Part shown: one piece after another, positions 35,294 through 44,294 of the stretch | Layout: each line of letters opens with the position of its first letter | Numbering within the stretch: position 1 is the first letter of the stretch | NCBI GenBank assembly: GCA_028824575.1 | Contig: JAPPDN010001023.1 | Location: 27,906-91,905 of the forward strand | Reading direction: 5' to 3' | DNA: 64,000 bases | Origin: Candidatus Poribacteria bacterium | GTDB lineage: Bacteria > Poribacteria > WGA-4E > WGA-3G | Translations under genes and position numbers: made by a program | The notes under the pieces: generated by a model | The model's database searches: none | Seen by the model: the letters and a program-made list of their open reading frames with translations, nothing else | Told to the model about the DNA's origin: nothing

Positions 35294-36037
35294 TCAAGCA
35301 AATTCGGAAATCGAATACCCTTGATCATATAGGTGGATATCTTTGTCAGGCATCTTTACTCCAAGTAGCCGCAATCGTTGTTCACCGGCATTTTCCAGTG
35401 CCTGCCACGGTGGACTCAAATGCCAATTGTAGCGCTTAAGCCACCAGTAACCGTAGTAGGGGTGAACAACGCGCCTTAGCCCGCCGGACCGGTTGTGACC
35501 ACCGGTATGCCAAATAGATGCATTAATGAATAATGCATCGCCAGCATCAGCATAGATGCTGACCTCTCCCGGTAGTGGTTCATCCGCGGATTTTTGAGGG
35601 GGCCACACTTCTCCCCGGTGACTTCCGGGCACGACTCGTGTCGGACCTTGGTCTTCTGTCATGTCATCAAGATATAGAAGACCGTTGATCGCCAGGGGCC
35701 ACTCGCCTCGGAAGGTGAAGTCACGGTGCCAATGCCAATGGACTTCGCTTGTAGGATCCTGGCGGGATAACTCGTATTGGAGGAGTTGAGTCTGTGAACC
35801 GAAGATTGCATAAAGACGCTTAAGAATCGGCGGGTGCTCAATCAACTCAATGAAAGCCTTATGTTTGAGTACCCTTGGTTCGTTGAGAAACTGGTTAGAA
35901 CTTACATGTGGTTTTTCCAGTTCCCACACACGATCAAACTCCTTTTGGATGAAAGCGAGATACTCGCTGTTAAGTATGCCACGCACATGTAGATACCCAT
36001 GTTCCATAAAGAAATTCTTTTCATTTGGTGTGTTCAT
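35294..36037 (-). CDS. Phytanoyl-CoA dioxygenase-like (PhyH) Fe(II)/2-oxoglutarate oxygenase
   Basis: The start is set at MNTPNEKNFFMEHGYLHVRG; an upstream TTG reading would add seven residues. The 247-aa protein has the jelly-roll iron motif H-x-D in HWHWHRDFTF (about 105-114). GPTRVVPGSHRG follows, and the distal His and 2-oxoglutarate-binding Arg lie in IWHTGGHNRSGGLRR (about 180-195). PhyH proteins hydroxylate small molecules, and poribacterial genomes are reported to carry many. The substrate is unknown. It lies 40 bp downstream of the methyltransferase, same strand, so a two-gene tailoring unit is likely. Confidence 0.88.
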   Translation of the reverse strand: MNTPNEKNFFMEHGYLHVRGILNSEYLAFIQKEFDRVWELEKPHVSSNQFLNEPRVLKHKAFIELIEHPPILKRLYAIFGSQTQLLQYELSRQDPTSEVHWHWHRDFTFRGEWPLAINGLLYLDDMTEDQGPTRVVPGSHRGEVWPPQKSADEPLPGEVSIYADAGDALFINASIWHTGGHNRSGGLRRVVHPYYGYWWLKRYNWHLSPPWQALENAGEQRLRLLGVKMPDKDIHLYDQGYSISEFA

Positions 36038-36077
36038 AGTAAATTCCGCGTTGGTCAAAAGTCAAGTCGATTTATTT

Positions 36078-36869
36078 CTAATTTCTCTGGGCAACCCAAA
36101 TTTGCTCACTACCAGGCTTGAAAGGTTCACGTTGAAAACTTCCATATAGGGTTTTCACCCGATAACCGCACAACTGTAATAAATACTCCATCTCGTAGCG
36201 ATAAAAGTAACGGAGGGAAAAGGGGTTACTATAAGTCCTTGATACTACCCTGCCACTATCACTCAACTCCTCAAAGAGATTACGCACAACTATCATCTGC
36301 AATTCGGGATCGTGTTTATATGTTCCCCAAACAATTACCGAGTGTCCTGTATATGGAGATATGAACTCTGATTCCTTTCTTAAGGCAGGGCCAAAAGAGC
36401 CGGAATCGATGTCAGTGGGAATGTAACCTTCTTGTGGATCGAAAAGATTGAAAACAAGACATCCACCTTCTGTCAGATGCGCACGAATACAACAGAGTGC
36501 TTGTCTCTGTTTTTCTACACTCAATAAATGCATAAAGCTTCGATAAGGGATCATGATGAGTTTAAAGGACCTCTCCAACGAGAAGTTATGCATATCACCC
36601 TTTACCAACTCAATACGGCGTTGTGTTTCAATATTAAGTTGCGTTACCTTCTTTTCCAGCATCGTAAGCATCGCTTGCGAGCGATCAAGACCGACGATTG
36701 TTATTCCTGACTCTGCTACCGGAATCAAGATGCGCCCAGTCCCGCAGCCAAGATCCAAGACAGGACCTCCTGTTTTTTGAACCTCCTCAACGTAGAATTG
36801 GATGTCGCCTTTTAACCCAGTGGCGTAGTAATCATAGAAAATTGAATTAACTTTATTATATTCTTCCAT
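36078..36869 (-). CDS. Class I SAM-dependent methyltransferase
   Basis: The 263-aa protein has motif I VLDLGCGTGRILIP (about 37-50), the acidic loop VGLDRSQAML (about 58-67), KGDMHNF (about 90) and MIPYRSFMHLL (post-II). GGCLVFNLFDPQEGY is motif III. It resembles Methyltransf_25 small-molecule or lipid methyltransferases. No transmembrane segments are present. It is immediately upstream of the PhyH oxygenase and likely co-transcribed with it. The acceptor is unknown. Confidence 0.85.
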   Translation of the reverse strand: MEEYNKVNSIFYDYYATGLKGDIQFYVEEVQKTGGPVLDLGCGTGRILIPVAESGITIVGLDRSQAMLTMLEKKVTQLNIETQRRIELVKGDMHNFSLERSFKLIMIPYRSFMHLLSVEKQRQALCCIRAHLTEGGCLVFNLFDPQEGYIPTDIDSGSFGPALRKESEFISPYTGHSVIVWGTYKHDPELQMIVVRNLFEELSDSGRVVSRTYSNPFSLRYFYRYEMEYLLQLCGYRVKTLYGSFQREPFKPGSEQIWVAQRN

Positions 36870-36879
36870 ACTAAAGTTT

Positions 36880-37100
36880 GACCAATATTGTAAGTTTCAA
36901 GCTGCTTTGTCAAAAGGCAGCGTGGTATCGTGTTCAGATAACGATTGATGCTTTTGCGGGACTTGGCCTGATACGCATCGAAACCGAAGTGCTGCTTCGC
37001 ATCTCGAAAAGAGAATAAGTCCTCGGGGTATCTTTTCGCAGATACGTCGCAACGCTGCGTCCCCTTTATCTCTAGGCGTCTGAGGAACAATGAGTTTCAC
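36880..37100 (-). pseudogene. Possible transposase C-terminal fossil
   Basis: One frame reads DKGDAALRRICEK. The other continues RYPEDLFSFRDAKQHFGF and DAYQAKSRKSINRYLN. The blocks would join across a frameshift and resemble the end of DDE transposases (x-D-A-K-x-H-F-G-x-x-x-Y-Q). No intact ORF explains the segment. The identification is weak and based on resemblance only. Confidence 0.3.
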
Positions 37101-37126
37101 CCAAATATGGACCTCTAACTATTGTT

Positions 37127-38095
37127 TTAACTATTTACTTTCAGATCGACGGGCCACATGCGAAATATTGGTAAAACGAATGCTGGGTGGTAAGAAAACT
37201 TAGCTCGGCGAACATCGCTGAAACCACAGTCATCCATGGCATTGATCCAAGTGCATCCCACAAACTGTTCCGCAAAAGTTTTGTCGATGAATGGTGCTAA
37301 TCCATTTACTTCAAGATCCGTTCTCAAGGTTAATATACATGCCGTGTCAGATGAAATTTGCACTCCAAACGTAAAAGCAGCAACCTCACCGTCCACTAAA
37401 ACTATACCTCCTTTCAGCCCAAGGGAGTTATATAGATTCATAACCTTTAGGTCCATCTCTAGTGAAAGGTTAAGGAAAGAATCATATAAGGGATGTTTGT
37501 GCAATAATCTACGATTTTGCTTTTGTTGGCACCACTTCTGTGAAACTCTCAAGCAGTCCTGTCTATACTCATTGCTAAAGTCCTTGTATTCGACTTCATG
37601 ATTTCTTAACAAATAGTTGATGGAATGCCGCTTACTTTTATAAGCACGACCACGCATCTGGACTAATGAATCTCGATGATAAATATACTCCAAGGCATCC
37701 AGATTTACCTGAAAGCGATCAATCGGAATACGGGGCACAAATGCTTGGTCTACAATCTCTATGTTTGATTCAGGCGTGTCTTGACCGATGTGATCCATGT
37801 AGTCAGACATGTAGTCGAAACAAATATCCAGAGTCTCCACCCACGAACTGTTACCCAACGGGGGTAGAAGCATGATAATCCCCTTCTCGTTGCAAGAGAA
37901 AATACAAAGATTATCATTTATCAACATCCACTTAAGATTAAATGACACAGACCCAAAGAGATAGAACACCGGAAAAGAGTACATAGAAAGTCGCGCTTGT
38001 GTCCGAGACGCGTAGGTCCGAAATAGTTTCCATTCACTTAGCCCCAAGTCAATTAATTGATCCATAATTATCAAAACCGTTGTCAAAACCTTCAT
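37127..38095 (-). CDS. DUF2156 (phosphatidylglycerol-lysyltransferase C-terminal / GNAT-like) protein
   Basis: The protein (322 aa from the first ATG; 312 aa if MDQLIDLGLSEW at 38065 is the start) shows the tandem-GNAT layout of DUF2156. N-terminal SFPVFYLFGS leads to YKSKRHSINYLLRNHEVEY (about 153-171). IVLVDGEVAAFTFGVQ (acetyl-donor strand) and the C-terminal DDCGFSDVRRAKFSYHP follow, the last being typical (D-x-G-x-x-x-x-R-x-A-K-x-S-Y-x-P). The family transfers aminoacyl groups from aminoacyl-tRNA or acyl groups. No transmembrane helix is present. It is upstream of and co-oriented with the methyltransferase-PhyH pair, separated by the possible transposase fossil. Confidence 0.75.
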   Translation of the reverse strand: MKVLTTVLIIMDQLIDLGLSEWKLFRTYASRTQARLSMYSFPVFYLFGSVSFNLKWMLINDNLCIFSCNEKGIIMLLPPLGNSSWVETLDICFDYMSDYMDHIGQDTPESNIEIVDQAFVPRIPIDRFQVNLDALEYIYHRDSLVQMRGRAYKSKRHSINYLLRNHEVEYKDFSNEYRQDCLRVSQKWCQQKQNRRLLHKHPLYDSFLNLSLEMDLKVMNLYNSLGLKGGIVLVDGEVAAFTFGVQISSDTACILTLRTDLEVNGLAPFIDKTFAEQFVGCTWINAMDDCGFSDVRRAKFSYHPAFVLPIFRMWPVDLKVNS

Positions 38096-38229
38096 ACTTT
38101 AACTTCAGAATGTAGACAACACCTTCGTGTATCAGACTACATACAAACAACTGCAAATTACTTGACATCTTGACCCGTTTATTGAAACTTTGAAGTGCCA
38201 ACGTTTATTTACACCACAATTTAGCAAAG

Positions 38230-38452
38230 TTAAGACAAGGTTTGTTGCTGAAATTCCACAGGTGTCAAATGGTTTCCTAATGCTGAATACGGGCGTTTCT
38301 GGTGATACACTTGTGTGATAAAATGACCGATGAGATCTCTCGCTTCATGAATGTCCTCATAGTCATTGAGGTGAACTTTGACCGCTAAGTGCCTCAAGAA
38401 CGACCTCTGCTTTAAACTCAGGGGTGAAGTTTCTTCGTTTTCGTTTCACCAT
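38230..38452 (-). pseudogene. IS3-family fossil: OrfA N-terminus joined to OrfB C-terminus
   Basis: The minus strand begins MVKRKRRNFTPEFKAEVVLE with AAAGGAG upstream, the HTH of IS3 OrfA. After about 29 codons (ending SGQSSP) the other frame reads VKVHLNDYEDIHEARDLIGH, then FITQVYHQKRPYSALGNHLT and PVEFQQQ. That is the very end of the OrfB integrase core. A large internal deletion has therefore removed about 1 kb between the two ends. Confidence 0.8.
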
Positions 38453-38711
38453 CGGAGACTCCTTTCAGCGAGATTGTTATTGTATCACAATCTTGGTTTA
38501 GAGAGTGGTCCAAATTTCCGATGGCAGTACACTTCCTGGAATAGTGATATAGAAAAAATGGGAGTAACCCCTCTTTATCCCGCCTGCACAACTTATTAAT
38601 TATAAAAATTATACGACTGGTGTTAGTCGTTCCATATTGAGTTTGAGGCTTAGTTTTAGGATTCCATGAAGAATTCCTGAACATGTTCTGTCCAGTTTAA
38701 ACTGAGGGGCG

Positions 38712-38771
38712 GTTCGTAGTGGGGCAATTCATTGCGCTATAGGAGAAGCGATGAATCGCCTTACTACGAAC
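38712..38771. repeat. Palindromic repeat (24-bp arms)
   Basis: GTTCGTAGTGGGGCAATTCA (38712-38731), continuing TTGC, is nearly the reverse complement of the segment 38748-38771 (GCGATGAATCGCC-TTACTACGAAC). There are four mismatches over 24 bp and a loop of 12. No ORF is inside. It looks like a REP or MITE-type element between the IS3 fossil and the HEAT-repeat gene and could also act as a bidirectional terminator. Confidence 0.65.
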
Positions 38772-38814
38772 TGGGTTTACCCTTCATTTCAAAGTTGATA
38801 AAGCACTAGAGCTC

Positions 38815-40056
38815 TCACGACTGATAGGCCCGACTGGACTGTGTGACATTTGGTACGTCGGGTACACCATCAAGATCTGTATCAACCTCTCCTGCAAGAG
38901 TCGCATGAATATCAAATGGGTTGAACTCTAGAACACCATCACCGTCTGTATCACGCAGCCGACCCTTGAATGACCCTGTAATGAACGTATTCGTGAGTGG
39001 TCCAACTTCAGGATGATGGAGTGTAGAGAGCAGAGCATTGCCCGGTTGGATTGGGTCAACGCCGGCTTCACTAATGCGTTGCAAGTTTACATATCCCCAA
39101 CCTTGGAAACTACCCCGGACGTAACGAATAGCGAGGTCACCATTGAGCGGAAGATTTTCGTCGAGGAACCACGTTCCCATCCTCATGAATCCGACTGGAA
39201 CGTCCTTAATTACGCCTTGTGAGAAATCTTCGGCTTTGCCAGATAAGAAAAAGGCACGTGGCCCGTTACTCTCAAAATAGAAGTTACCTACGGTTGATTC
39301 TGTTCGTTCGGTAAATCCGCGAAAGAGGAAACTCTCGTAATAATCAGAACCATCGCTATGAAGCCCTTTGAGATCCTTGGCAATAACAATTTGTTGATCT
39401 CGCGTAGCGATCATAGGACACGCATATGCTTGTCCAAAAATACGCGCTAAACCAAGTGGAGAAAGACGCATCTTTCCCCATGCTGTACCACCTTCATTTA
39501 GACGGATGTATAGATCACAGCTGATGTGAAGGAATAAAGTCTCATCGAATAGTTTCCCAGGAACGCTTTGGGCTGTTCTGGGAATATCTGTGAATGTCAC
39601 CTTACCTTCAAGAGAATTCATCTCTTCTGCAAAAATTGCAGCCCACTCGCTTACATCAGGGTCTAGATCTGATTTGGCTTCTATGATGGTTTCCTGTGCG
39701 TCAGGCGTTCCAATTTTCTGGATCGCCCATAATAGGTTTTGACGGACCATCGTATCAGGAACTTCAAGAAAGGCTTTTTTAAGGGTAGCCAAAGCATCTG
39801 CGCCTTGGCGGCTTGCTAACTCAAAGAGGGCCTGTTCACGCATTACCGGATCAGTATCTTCAATACCAATTTTTGCCAATAATTCGTCCGTCCGTGGATC
39901 AATAGGCGTTGCAACTCTAGATAAAGCCGCAGCAAAATTGCTATATTCTGACGGGTCGCCTAATATTCGATGACCAGTAGTAGGATCGATATGTTCTAAT
40001 GGATCACGAAGGTTTACAGGAAAAGGTAGAGTTGATTGGCTAACATCAATGGCCAT
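38815..40056 (-). CDS. HEAT-repeat protein with C-terminal calcium-loop motifs
   Basis: The start at MAIDVSQSTLPFPV is chosen because AAAGGAG lies about 8 nt upstream; the longer frame from 40131 has no such site. HEAT-like repeats occupy about residues 65-155 (PVMREQALFELASRQG, TMVRQNLLWAIQKIG). A beta-rich middle follows. The C-terminus carries DTDGDGVLEFNPFD and DTDLDGVPDVPN, EF-hand- or thrombospondin-like calcium loops. There is no signal peptide despite the calcium motifs, which is odd. I cannot assign a function. It stands alone, with a 955-bp non-coding stretch upstream. Confidence 0.65.
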   Translation of the reverse strand: MAIDVSQSTLPFPVNLRDPLEHIDPTTGHRILGDPSEYSNFAAALSRVATPIDPRTDELLAKIGIEDTDPVMREQALFELASRQGADALATLKKAFLEVPDTMVRQNLLWAIQKIGTPDAQETIIEAKSDLDPDVSEWAAIFAEEMNSLEGKVTFTDIPRTAQSVPGKLFDETLFLHISCDLYIRLNEGGTAWGKMRLSPLGLARIFGQAYACPMIATRDQQIVIAKDLKGLHSDGSDYYESFLFRGFTERTESTVGNFYFESNGPRAFFLSGKAEDFSQGVIKDVPVGFMRMGTWFLDENLPLNGDLAIRYVRGSFQGWGYVNLQRISEAGVDPIQPGNALLSTLHHPEVGPLTNTFITGSFKGRLRDTDGDGVLEFNPFDIHATLAGEVDTDLDGVPDVPNVTQSSRAYQS

Positions 40057-41011
40057 TGTAATCTCCTTTGAAAAACGCAAATCAAAATAGGAAGATTTAT
40101 TTCTTAGATGTACCCGGTTAACACTCTTCAAAAACGGAAAAAATACGGACCATTGAACAATGATCGAAACCTAGTCCGTTGATCCAGACCGTCTGAAGAC
40201 TTCTGTATCATTTCTCATTAAAAATTTAGCATTCTCATTCAAGAGAGAAACATTAAGATAATAGTGATATCCAGATATTGAAAGTGTTAATCGGTTGATG
40301 AATCTCCCCATGGTTGTTAACTGAAAGTGACTCTTAGTGGTAGTATAACCCTTTGAATTGTATTTGTCAAGGAAATTTTTATAATTCTGCCGCTCCCATA
40401 GGAGAGTATTTTCGCATGCTTCCGGACGCTAAGCAATCGAGGGTTTACCAAGATTGACGAAATGCGCATTCAGGGCATCTGCAAGGACTTGGTTAGATGA
40501 ACCCTTCCACATTTTTCCTCGATTTCTCTGACTTTTAGAATTAAATTCAGTTTTTTCATCCTTTTGTCAATCTTGCACGTTTTCTGCGTAAAATTTAAGT
40601 CTTTAAGTATATCGCTGTGACTTTGAGTGATTTACCCCTACAACATGCATTGCGGAAAGGGGTCTGAATTGTCGGATAAGAAAACGTTCATTTTTCTGAA
40701 AAAAAAATCGCTTTAAAAAATACCGCAGGAGAAGTGGCATGAGGATTTGGAAAAAGGTACGGAAACCTTAATAAGGGACTAAAACGAAAAGGGGGCCAGG
40801 GGAGGCCTTCAAATCTTGTCACGGAAATTACAAGAAGGGATCTTGCAAGACGAGTGCCTCGGATTTACAGGGTTCGGTGCGGTCAACCGAAAAAAATCGG
40901 TAGATATTCAGTTTTATAAGTATATCATTTTCCGATATAAAAATGCCAATAATTTGATGGTATAGACTTAAAAGCCTCCCCTACCTCCAGTATCATAACT
41001 GGAAAATTCTC
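40057..41011. other. Non-coding stretch upstream of the primase-like pseudogene
   Basis: No gene is supported. It contains the 71-bp element shared with the 54.4-kb region (listed separately), A+T-rich tracts such as TTCTGAAAAAAAAATCGCTT, and no recognisable RNA gene. Since it precedes a decayed plasmid replication-type gene, it may be the remains of an origin region. Confidence 0.45.
40543..40613 (+). repeat. 71-bp element, copy 1 (shared with 54422-54493)
   Basis: The segment contains TGTCAATCTTGCACGTTTTC and TTAAGTCTTTAAGTATATC. Its reverse complement recurs at 54422-54493 with only a few mismatches and small length changes. In each place the element points towards a plasmid replication-type gene: the primase-like pseudogene here and the Rep-like gene at 53 kb. 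It is therefore likely a shared upstream control or origin element. Confidence 0.75.
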
Positions 41012-42116
41012 TTGAGAAAATCAAAATATCAAGACCAAAGGAACATAACGCATCGCCCTTTTCATGGGCTGGTAAACCGAAAGTGTGTTATTGCTTCGCT
41101 TGAGGACAAAGCCAATATTACCGGTTATCAATGGACACTCCCGCCAAATATCCCACAGGGGTTTGTCGAGAAACGCAGTAAGAACGGGGATTTCCTTCAC
41201 TACTCACACACCAAGCTGGTCACAATTCAGGATGTTGATGGGCGCGAGAAGCAGACAACCCGAACCGCTTTCTTTGATGCCAATAAACAGCCGAAAAATG
41301 AACCTGCTCCGTTTCATAGGGAATGGATTCAAGGATTAGCGGGAAAGTATCACGGCAGACTTTCACACAACTGGAAACAAGAGAACCTAACGCTTACAGA
41401 GATAATTGATCTACTCAACGCCGGTTATGCGTTTGCTCCGGGCTTTTTCAACGCGCCGCCGGGTGAATCACACCGATTCGCGGATTACTGTGAACACTGC
41501 CCTCTTATTCTTTTCGACGGCAACGAATGGACAGATGAACACGCGCCCGCTCTTGATCTTGATGATCTCCTAAACAAATACCCGAATCTATCCGAGGATT
41601 TCTACTGGATCGGTGAAAGCATCTCAAGTCGTAGCAGTCTAAAGCCTGAACTCCGTACGCGATTGATGTTAGTACTGCCGAAACCGATTTACAACTGACA
41701 AGAGGCATTATGGGAAACGGTTATTGATGCGCTGGTTGAGAAATATCCTTTTATCGCTCGGGGTGTGGGTATTGACAAGGTCCGGCTTTCGTTTAGCAAT
41801 GCCCGCTCGGACTGCGAGAATCGTGTTCTTGGAGGTCGGGTTTCTCCTGATCTGTTTTCCGACTAGGACCGTATTGCAATCGAAAAGCAGGCCGAAGCGG
41901 TAGCAGAACATCAGAACCGAACTCTCAAGACGCGGGCATCCCCTCATAGACAGTAAAGATCTGCTTGTGGTGTTCTGCGAAACCGATGCTGCACGCGTAT
42001 TACAGGATTTAGAGCTTGCCTGGCCACTTTCTGGAAACTCGTGGAATTGGCACGAGAGCTCGCCGGGCCGATTCTCGGTAACTGTGGTTTCTCAATGTTT
42101 TTCGCTGTATAGGCGG
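41012..42116 (+). pseudogene. Decayed plasmid primase/replication-type gene
   Basis: The frame opens MRKSKYQDQRNITHRPFHGL and runs 228 codons to a TGA at 41696. The same frame then continues sensibly as ALWETVIDALVEKYPFIARG and VGIDKVRLSFSNARSDCENR, to a TAG after PDLFSD, and on to about 41956. A different frame carries on with VFCETDAARVLQDLELAWPL and SGNSWNWHESSPGRFSV. The product resembles plasmid-borne primase-like proteins, with two in-frame stops and one frameshift. The last piece is fused in frame to the following phosphomannomutase, which has its own ribosome-binding site. Confidence 0.7.
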
Positions 42117-42137
42117 AGACAAAAAAGGAGATTTTCA

Positions 42138-43610
42138 ATGAACCGTGACATCTTCCGAGCGTATGATATTCGAGGTATTTTTGGCGTAGACTTTGCCCAG
42201 AAGGACTTTTATAGAATTGCCCGTGCCTTTGCTGCTCGCTTTCAACCGAAAACCGTTATAGTAGGACACGATGTCCGAGAAAGTTCACCACAACTTGGGC
42301 AGCAGGTCACTGAAGGACTCCGAGACTCAGGCGTTGATGTTCTCAATCTGGGTCAGATTTCAACCGATATGCTCTACTTCGCTGTGGCACACTATCAGAC
42401 GGACGGTGGCATTACCATCTCCGCCTCCCATAATCCCGCAGCATATAACGGCATGAAACTGGTGCTCCGAAATGCAACACCCCTTTCATCAGACACTGGA
42501 CTCTTTGACTTGCGCGATGAACTTGAACGCGGGAGCCGATTTCGGACACAAAGCACACACAGGCAAGGCACCCTTGCGTCTCTTCCATTTCTTGAGGCAT
42601 ACCTCACACACCTCCGCACGTTTATTAACTGGCAACATCTCTGCCAGAAACGGATCGTCATCAACGCTAACAGTGGGCTTGCGGGGCAGGTTGCCGAACG
42701 CCTGTTAGCGGGGACACCGATTCATATCTGTGAACGGTTGTTTACACAACCCGATGGCACATTCTCCGGCATTCCGGAGGGACGTCCCGACCCGTTGCGG
42801 CCGGAGAATCGTGGATTAACCACAAGGGCGATAAAACAGACTGGAGCCGACTTCGCTGTCGCATGGGATGCGGATGCTGATAGGTGCTTTTTCTTTGATG
42901 AATATGGTGGATTTGTCGAGGGATGCTACATCACAGCCTTATTTGCTGAATGTCTCCTTCAGCAAAACAGGGGCGGGGGGGTCATCTTTGATCCAAGGGC
43001 GATTTGGGCGGTAGAAGATGCTGTTCAAAACGCTAACGGCACGCCTATCCTCAACCGATGCGGACATTCTTTTATCAAAGCTCGTATGCGAGAAATGGAT
43101 GCACTTTTTGCGGGAGAGGCGAGCGGGCACTACTATTTCCGAGACAATTTCTATGCCGATAACGGCATGATTCCCTTTCTGCTTGTCCTTGAAAACCTCT
43201 GTGCCAAGCGACATTCACTCGCAGAATGGGTCGCTCGGCTCCGAGCAGAATATCCGGTCTCTGGCGAAATCAACTTTGCCTTTGAAAGCCACGGCCTGAT
43301 GCGTGATGCTATGAACGCAGTCCAGCACACGCTGCACCGTTGGGGGACCCCCAGCATTGAAGCACCCATCGACGGGCTATCGGTCCGATTTCTCACGTCG
43401 TCTCGAAAACACACCACAGATCCGTTCGGGCGCGGCAACTGGCGGTTCAATCTTCGAGAGTCGAACACCGAACCTCTTTTGCGACTCAACGTTGAGACAA
43501 GGGGAAACGAAAATCTACTCATCGAGAAGACTGAAATACTCAGCAACGTGTTAGAGACACTTGGAGGCCGGAGAGAAACAAGGTTTCGTTGGGAGACAGG
43601 GTCTCGTTGA
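42138..43610 (+). CDS. manB: Phosphomannomutase/phosphoglucomutase
   Basis: The start at MNRDIFRAYDIRGIFG is fixed by AAAAGGAG 7 nt upstream; the open frame extends back into the primase pseudogene by accident. The 490-aa protein has all four alpha-D-phosphohexomutase sites. These are the phosphoserine loop TISASHNPAAYNG (about 95), metal-binding DADADR (about 240), sugar-binding GEASGHYYF (about 318) and phosphate-binding FNLRESNTEP (about 445). It interconverts hexose 1- and 6-phosphates and supplies GDP-mannose or related sugars. It is flanked on both sides by plasmid fossils (primase and ParA fragments), so it may have been cargo. Confidence 0.93.
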   Translation: MNRDIFRAYDIRGIFGVDFAQKDFYRIARAFAARFQPKTVIVGHDVRESSPQLGQQVTEGLRDSGVDVLNLGQISTDMLYFAVAHYQTDGGITISASHNPAAYNGMKLVLRNATPLSSDTGLFDLRDELERGSRFRTQSTHRQGTLASLPFLEAYLTHLRTFINWQHLCQKRIVINANSGLAGQVAERLLAGTPIHICERLFTQPDGTFSGIPEGRPDPLRPENRGLTTRAIKQTGADFAVAWDADADRCFFFDEYGGFVEGCYITALFAECLLQQNRGGGVIFDPRAIWAVEDAVQNANGTPILNRCGHSFIKARMREMDALFAGEASGHYYFRDNFYADNGMIPFLLVLENLCAKRHSLAEWVARLRAEYPVSGEINFAFESHGLMRDAMNAVQHTLHRWGTPSIEAPIDGLSVRFLTSSRKHTTDPFGRGNWRFNLRESNTEPLLRLNVETRGNENLLIEKTEILSNVLETLGGRRETRFRWETGSR

Positions 43611-43722
43611 CATACGCTCCCTGCTAAAGCATGGGAGTTTTAGGTTCGGAAGTTTTTGATAACACAAGGTGCGACATTCACTATCGGGCACTTCGCCATG
43701 TTACCGACGAAGATTGTCTTTT

Positions 43723-43902
43723 CTATTTGAGATCGAACGCTCCAAGTTTACACGGGATAATCGCCATATCTGCGGCTTTCGCGGCATCCAGTGCGATGTC
43801 CTCAATTTTTTGGGGTGTATCGAGGAGAGCGAAGGTTATGCCATGATGTTTGAGTTCGTGGAGTTCTTGGGGCAGGCGAGCGGAATGGACGGAAATCACC
43901 GC
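43723..43902 (-). pseudogene. ParA-like fossil
   Basis: The minus strand reads AVISVHSARLPQELHELKHH and GITFALLDTPQKIEDIALDA, then AKAADMAIIPCKLGAFDLK and a stop. It aligns with the intact ParA region VVISAHSTLLNQVL...LCILDTSPHSESAALDAA...VIPSRPSIFDL. Both the P-loop half and the C-terminus are missing. It is a third, diverged parA in the window. Confidence 0.7.
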
Positions 43903-43934
43903 TGTGAATCAAGTTTTTAACTTTTTTCGGGATT

Positions 43935-43975
43935 ATGCACCCTTCGGACCCAAAGCTGTGTCTTTAAGTTACAAA
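43935..43975 (+). promoter_or_regulatory. Conserved ATGCACCC-N14-TGTGTC motif, copy A
   Basis: ATGCACCC begins at 43935 and TGTGTC at 43957, 22 bp start to start, followed by TTTAAGTTACAAA. The same spacing is found in all four copies in this window. It precedes a 16-codon ORF and the 64-aa peptide gene. It may be an ECF-sigma-type promoter, but the transcription start is unknown. Confidence 0.55.
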
Positions 43976-43984
43976 GGAGGGCGC

Positions 43985-44035
43985 ATGGAAGTCGCCCTAA
44001 CCCCCAAGTCAATAAACGCATTCGCAATGTCTTGA
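43985..44035 (+). CDS. 16-codon leader ORF (MEVALTPKSINAFAMS)
   Basis: ACAAAGGAGGG lies 3 nt before the ATG, which is 22 nt after the TGTGTC of motif A. The peptide start M-E-V-A-L-T resembles the ECF sigma factor start at 60650 (M-K-A-T-L-T) and the V-D-T-T-L-T frame after motif C. It may be a leader peptide for the next gene or a leftover of a duplicated sigma-gene 5' end. Confidence 0.4.
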   Translation: MEVALTPKSINAFAMS

Positions 44036-44077
44036 CTACGGGATTTACAAAATCTGAATGAAAGGAGGTAAAACCTA

Positions 44078-44272
44078 ATGAAAACCGCTAAACTGAATCG
44101 GATTAAAGAAGTCGGTAAAAAAACTGTTTCTGAATTCGTCCGTTCCGAAACTGGAAGTGTCGGTGTCAAGAATGCTGCAGCTATTGGAGCCTTCGCAGCC
44201 GCCCTCGCACTTAGCCAAACTCCCAGCGAAGCCATTACAGTGAGTATTGGTGGAGTTGTCACAGCAATATAA
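44078..44272 (+). CDS. 64-aa peptide with Flp-prepilin-like leader (candidate precursor)
   Basis: AAAGGAGG lies 9 nt upstream of the ATG. The peptide starts MKTAKLNRIKEVGKK, basic, then FVRSETGSVGVK (residues 20-31), then a hydrophobic Ala-rich helix (about 32-47) and the tail QTPSEAITVSIGGVVTAI. The block F-x-x-S-E-x-G-x-V-G-x-K is shared with the 90-aa Cys-rich peptide at 55750. The arrangement (basic start, Gly followed by a hydrophobic segment) resembles class III Flp prepilins, cut after Gly, but Lys replaces the Glu at +5. It has no cysteine. It is followed by PqqD-like/GT4 fusion genes. I infer a modified, exported peptide precursor; the function is unproven. Confidence 0.6.
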   Translation: MKTAKLNRIKEVGKKTVSEFVRSETGSVGVKNAAAIGAFAAALALSQTPSEAITVSIGGVVTAI

Positions 44273-44294
44273 CCCCACATACCCGAATCACTAT

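Noticed and set aside
41696..41698. TGA readthrough or selenocysteine in the primase-like gene
   Set aside because: A second in-frame stop (TAG) and a frameshift follow, and no selenocysteine insertion hairpin is evident, so decay is the simpler reading.
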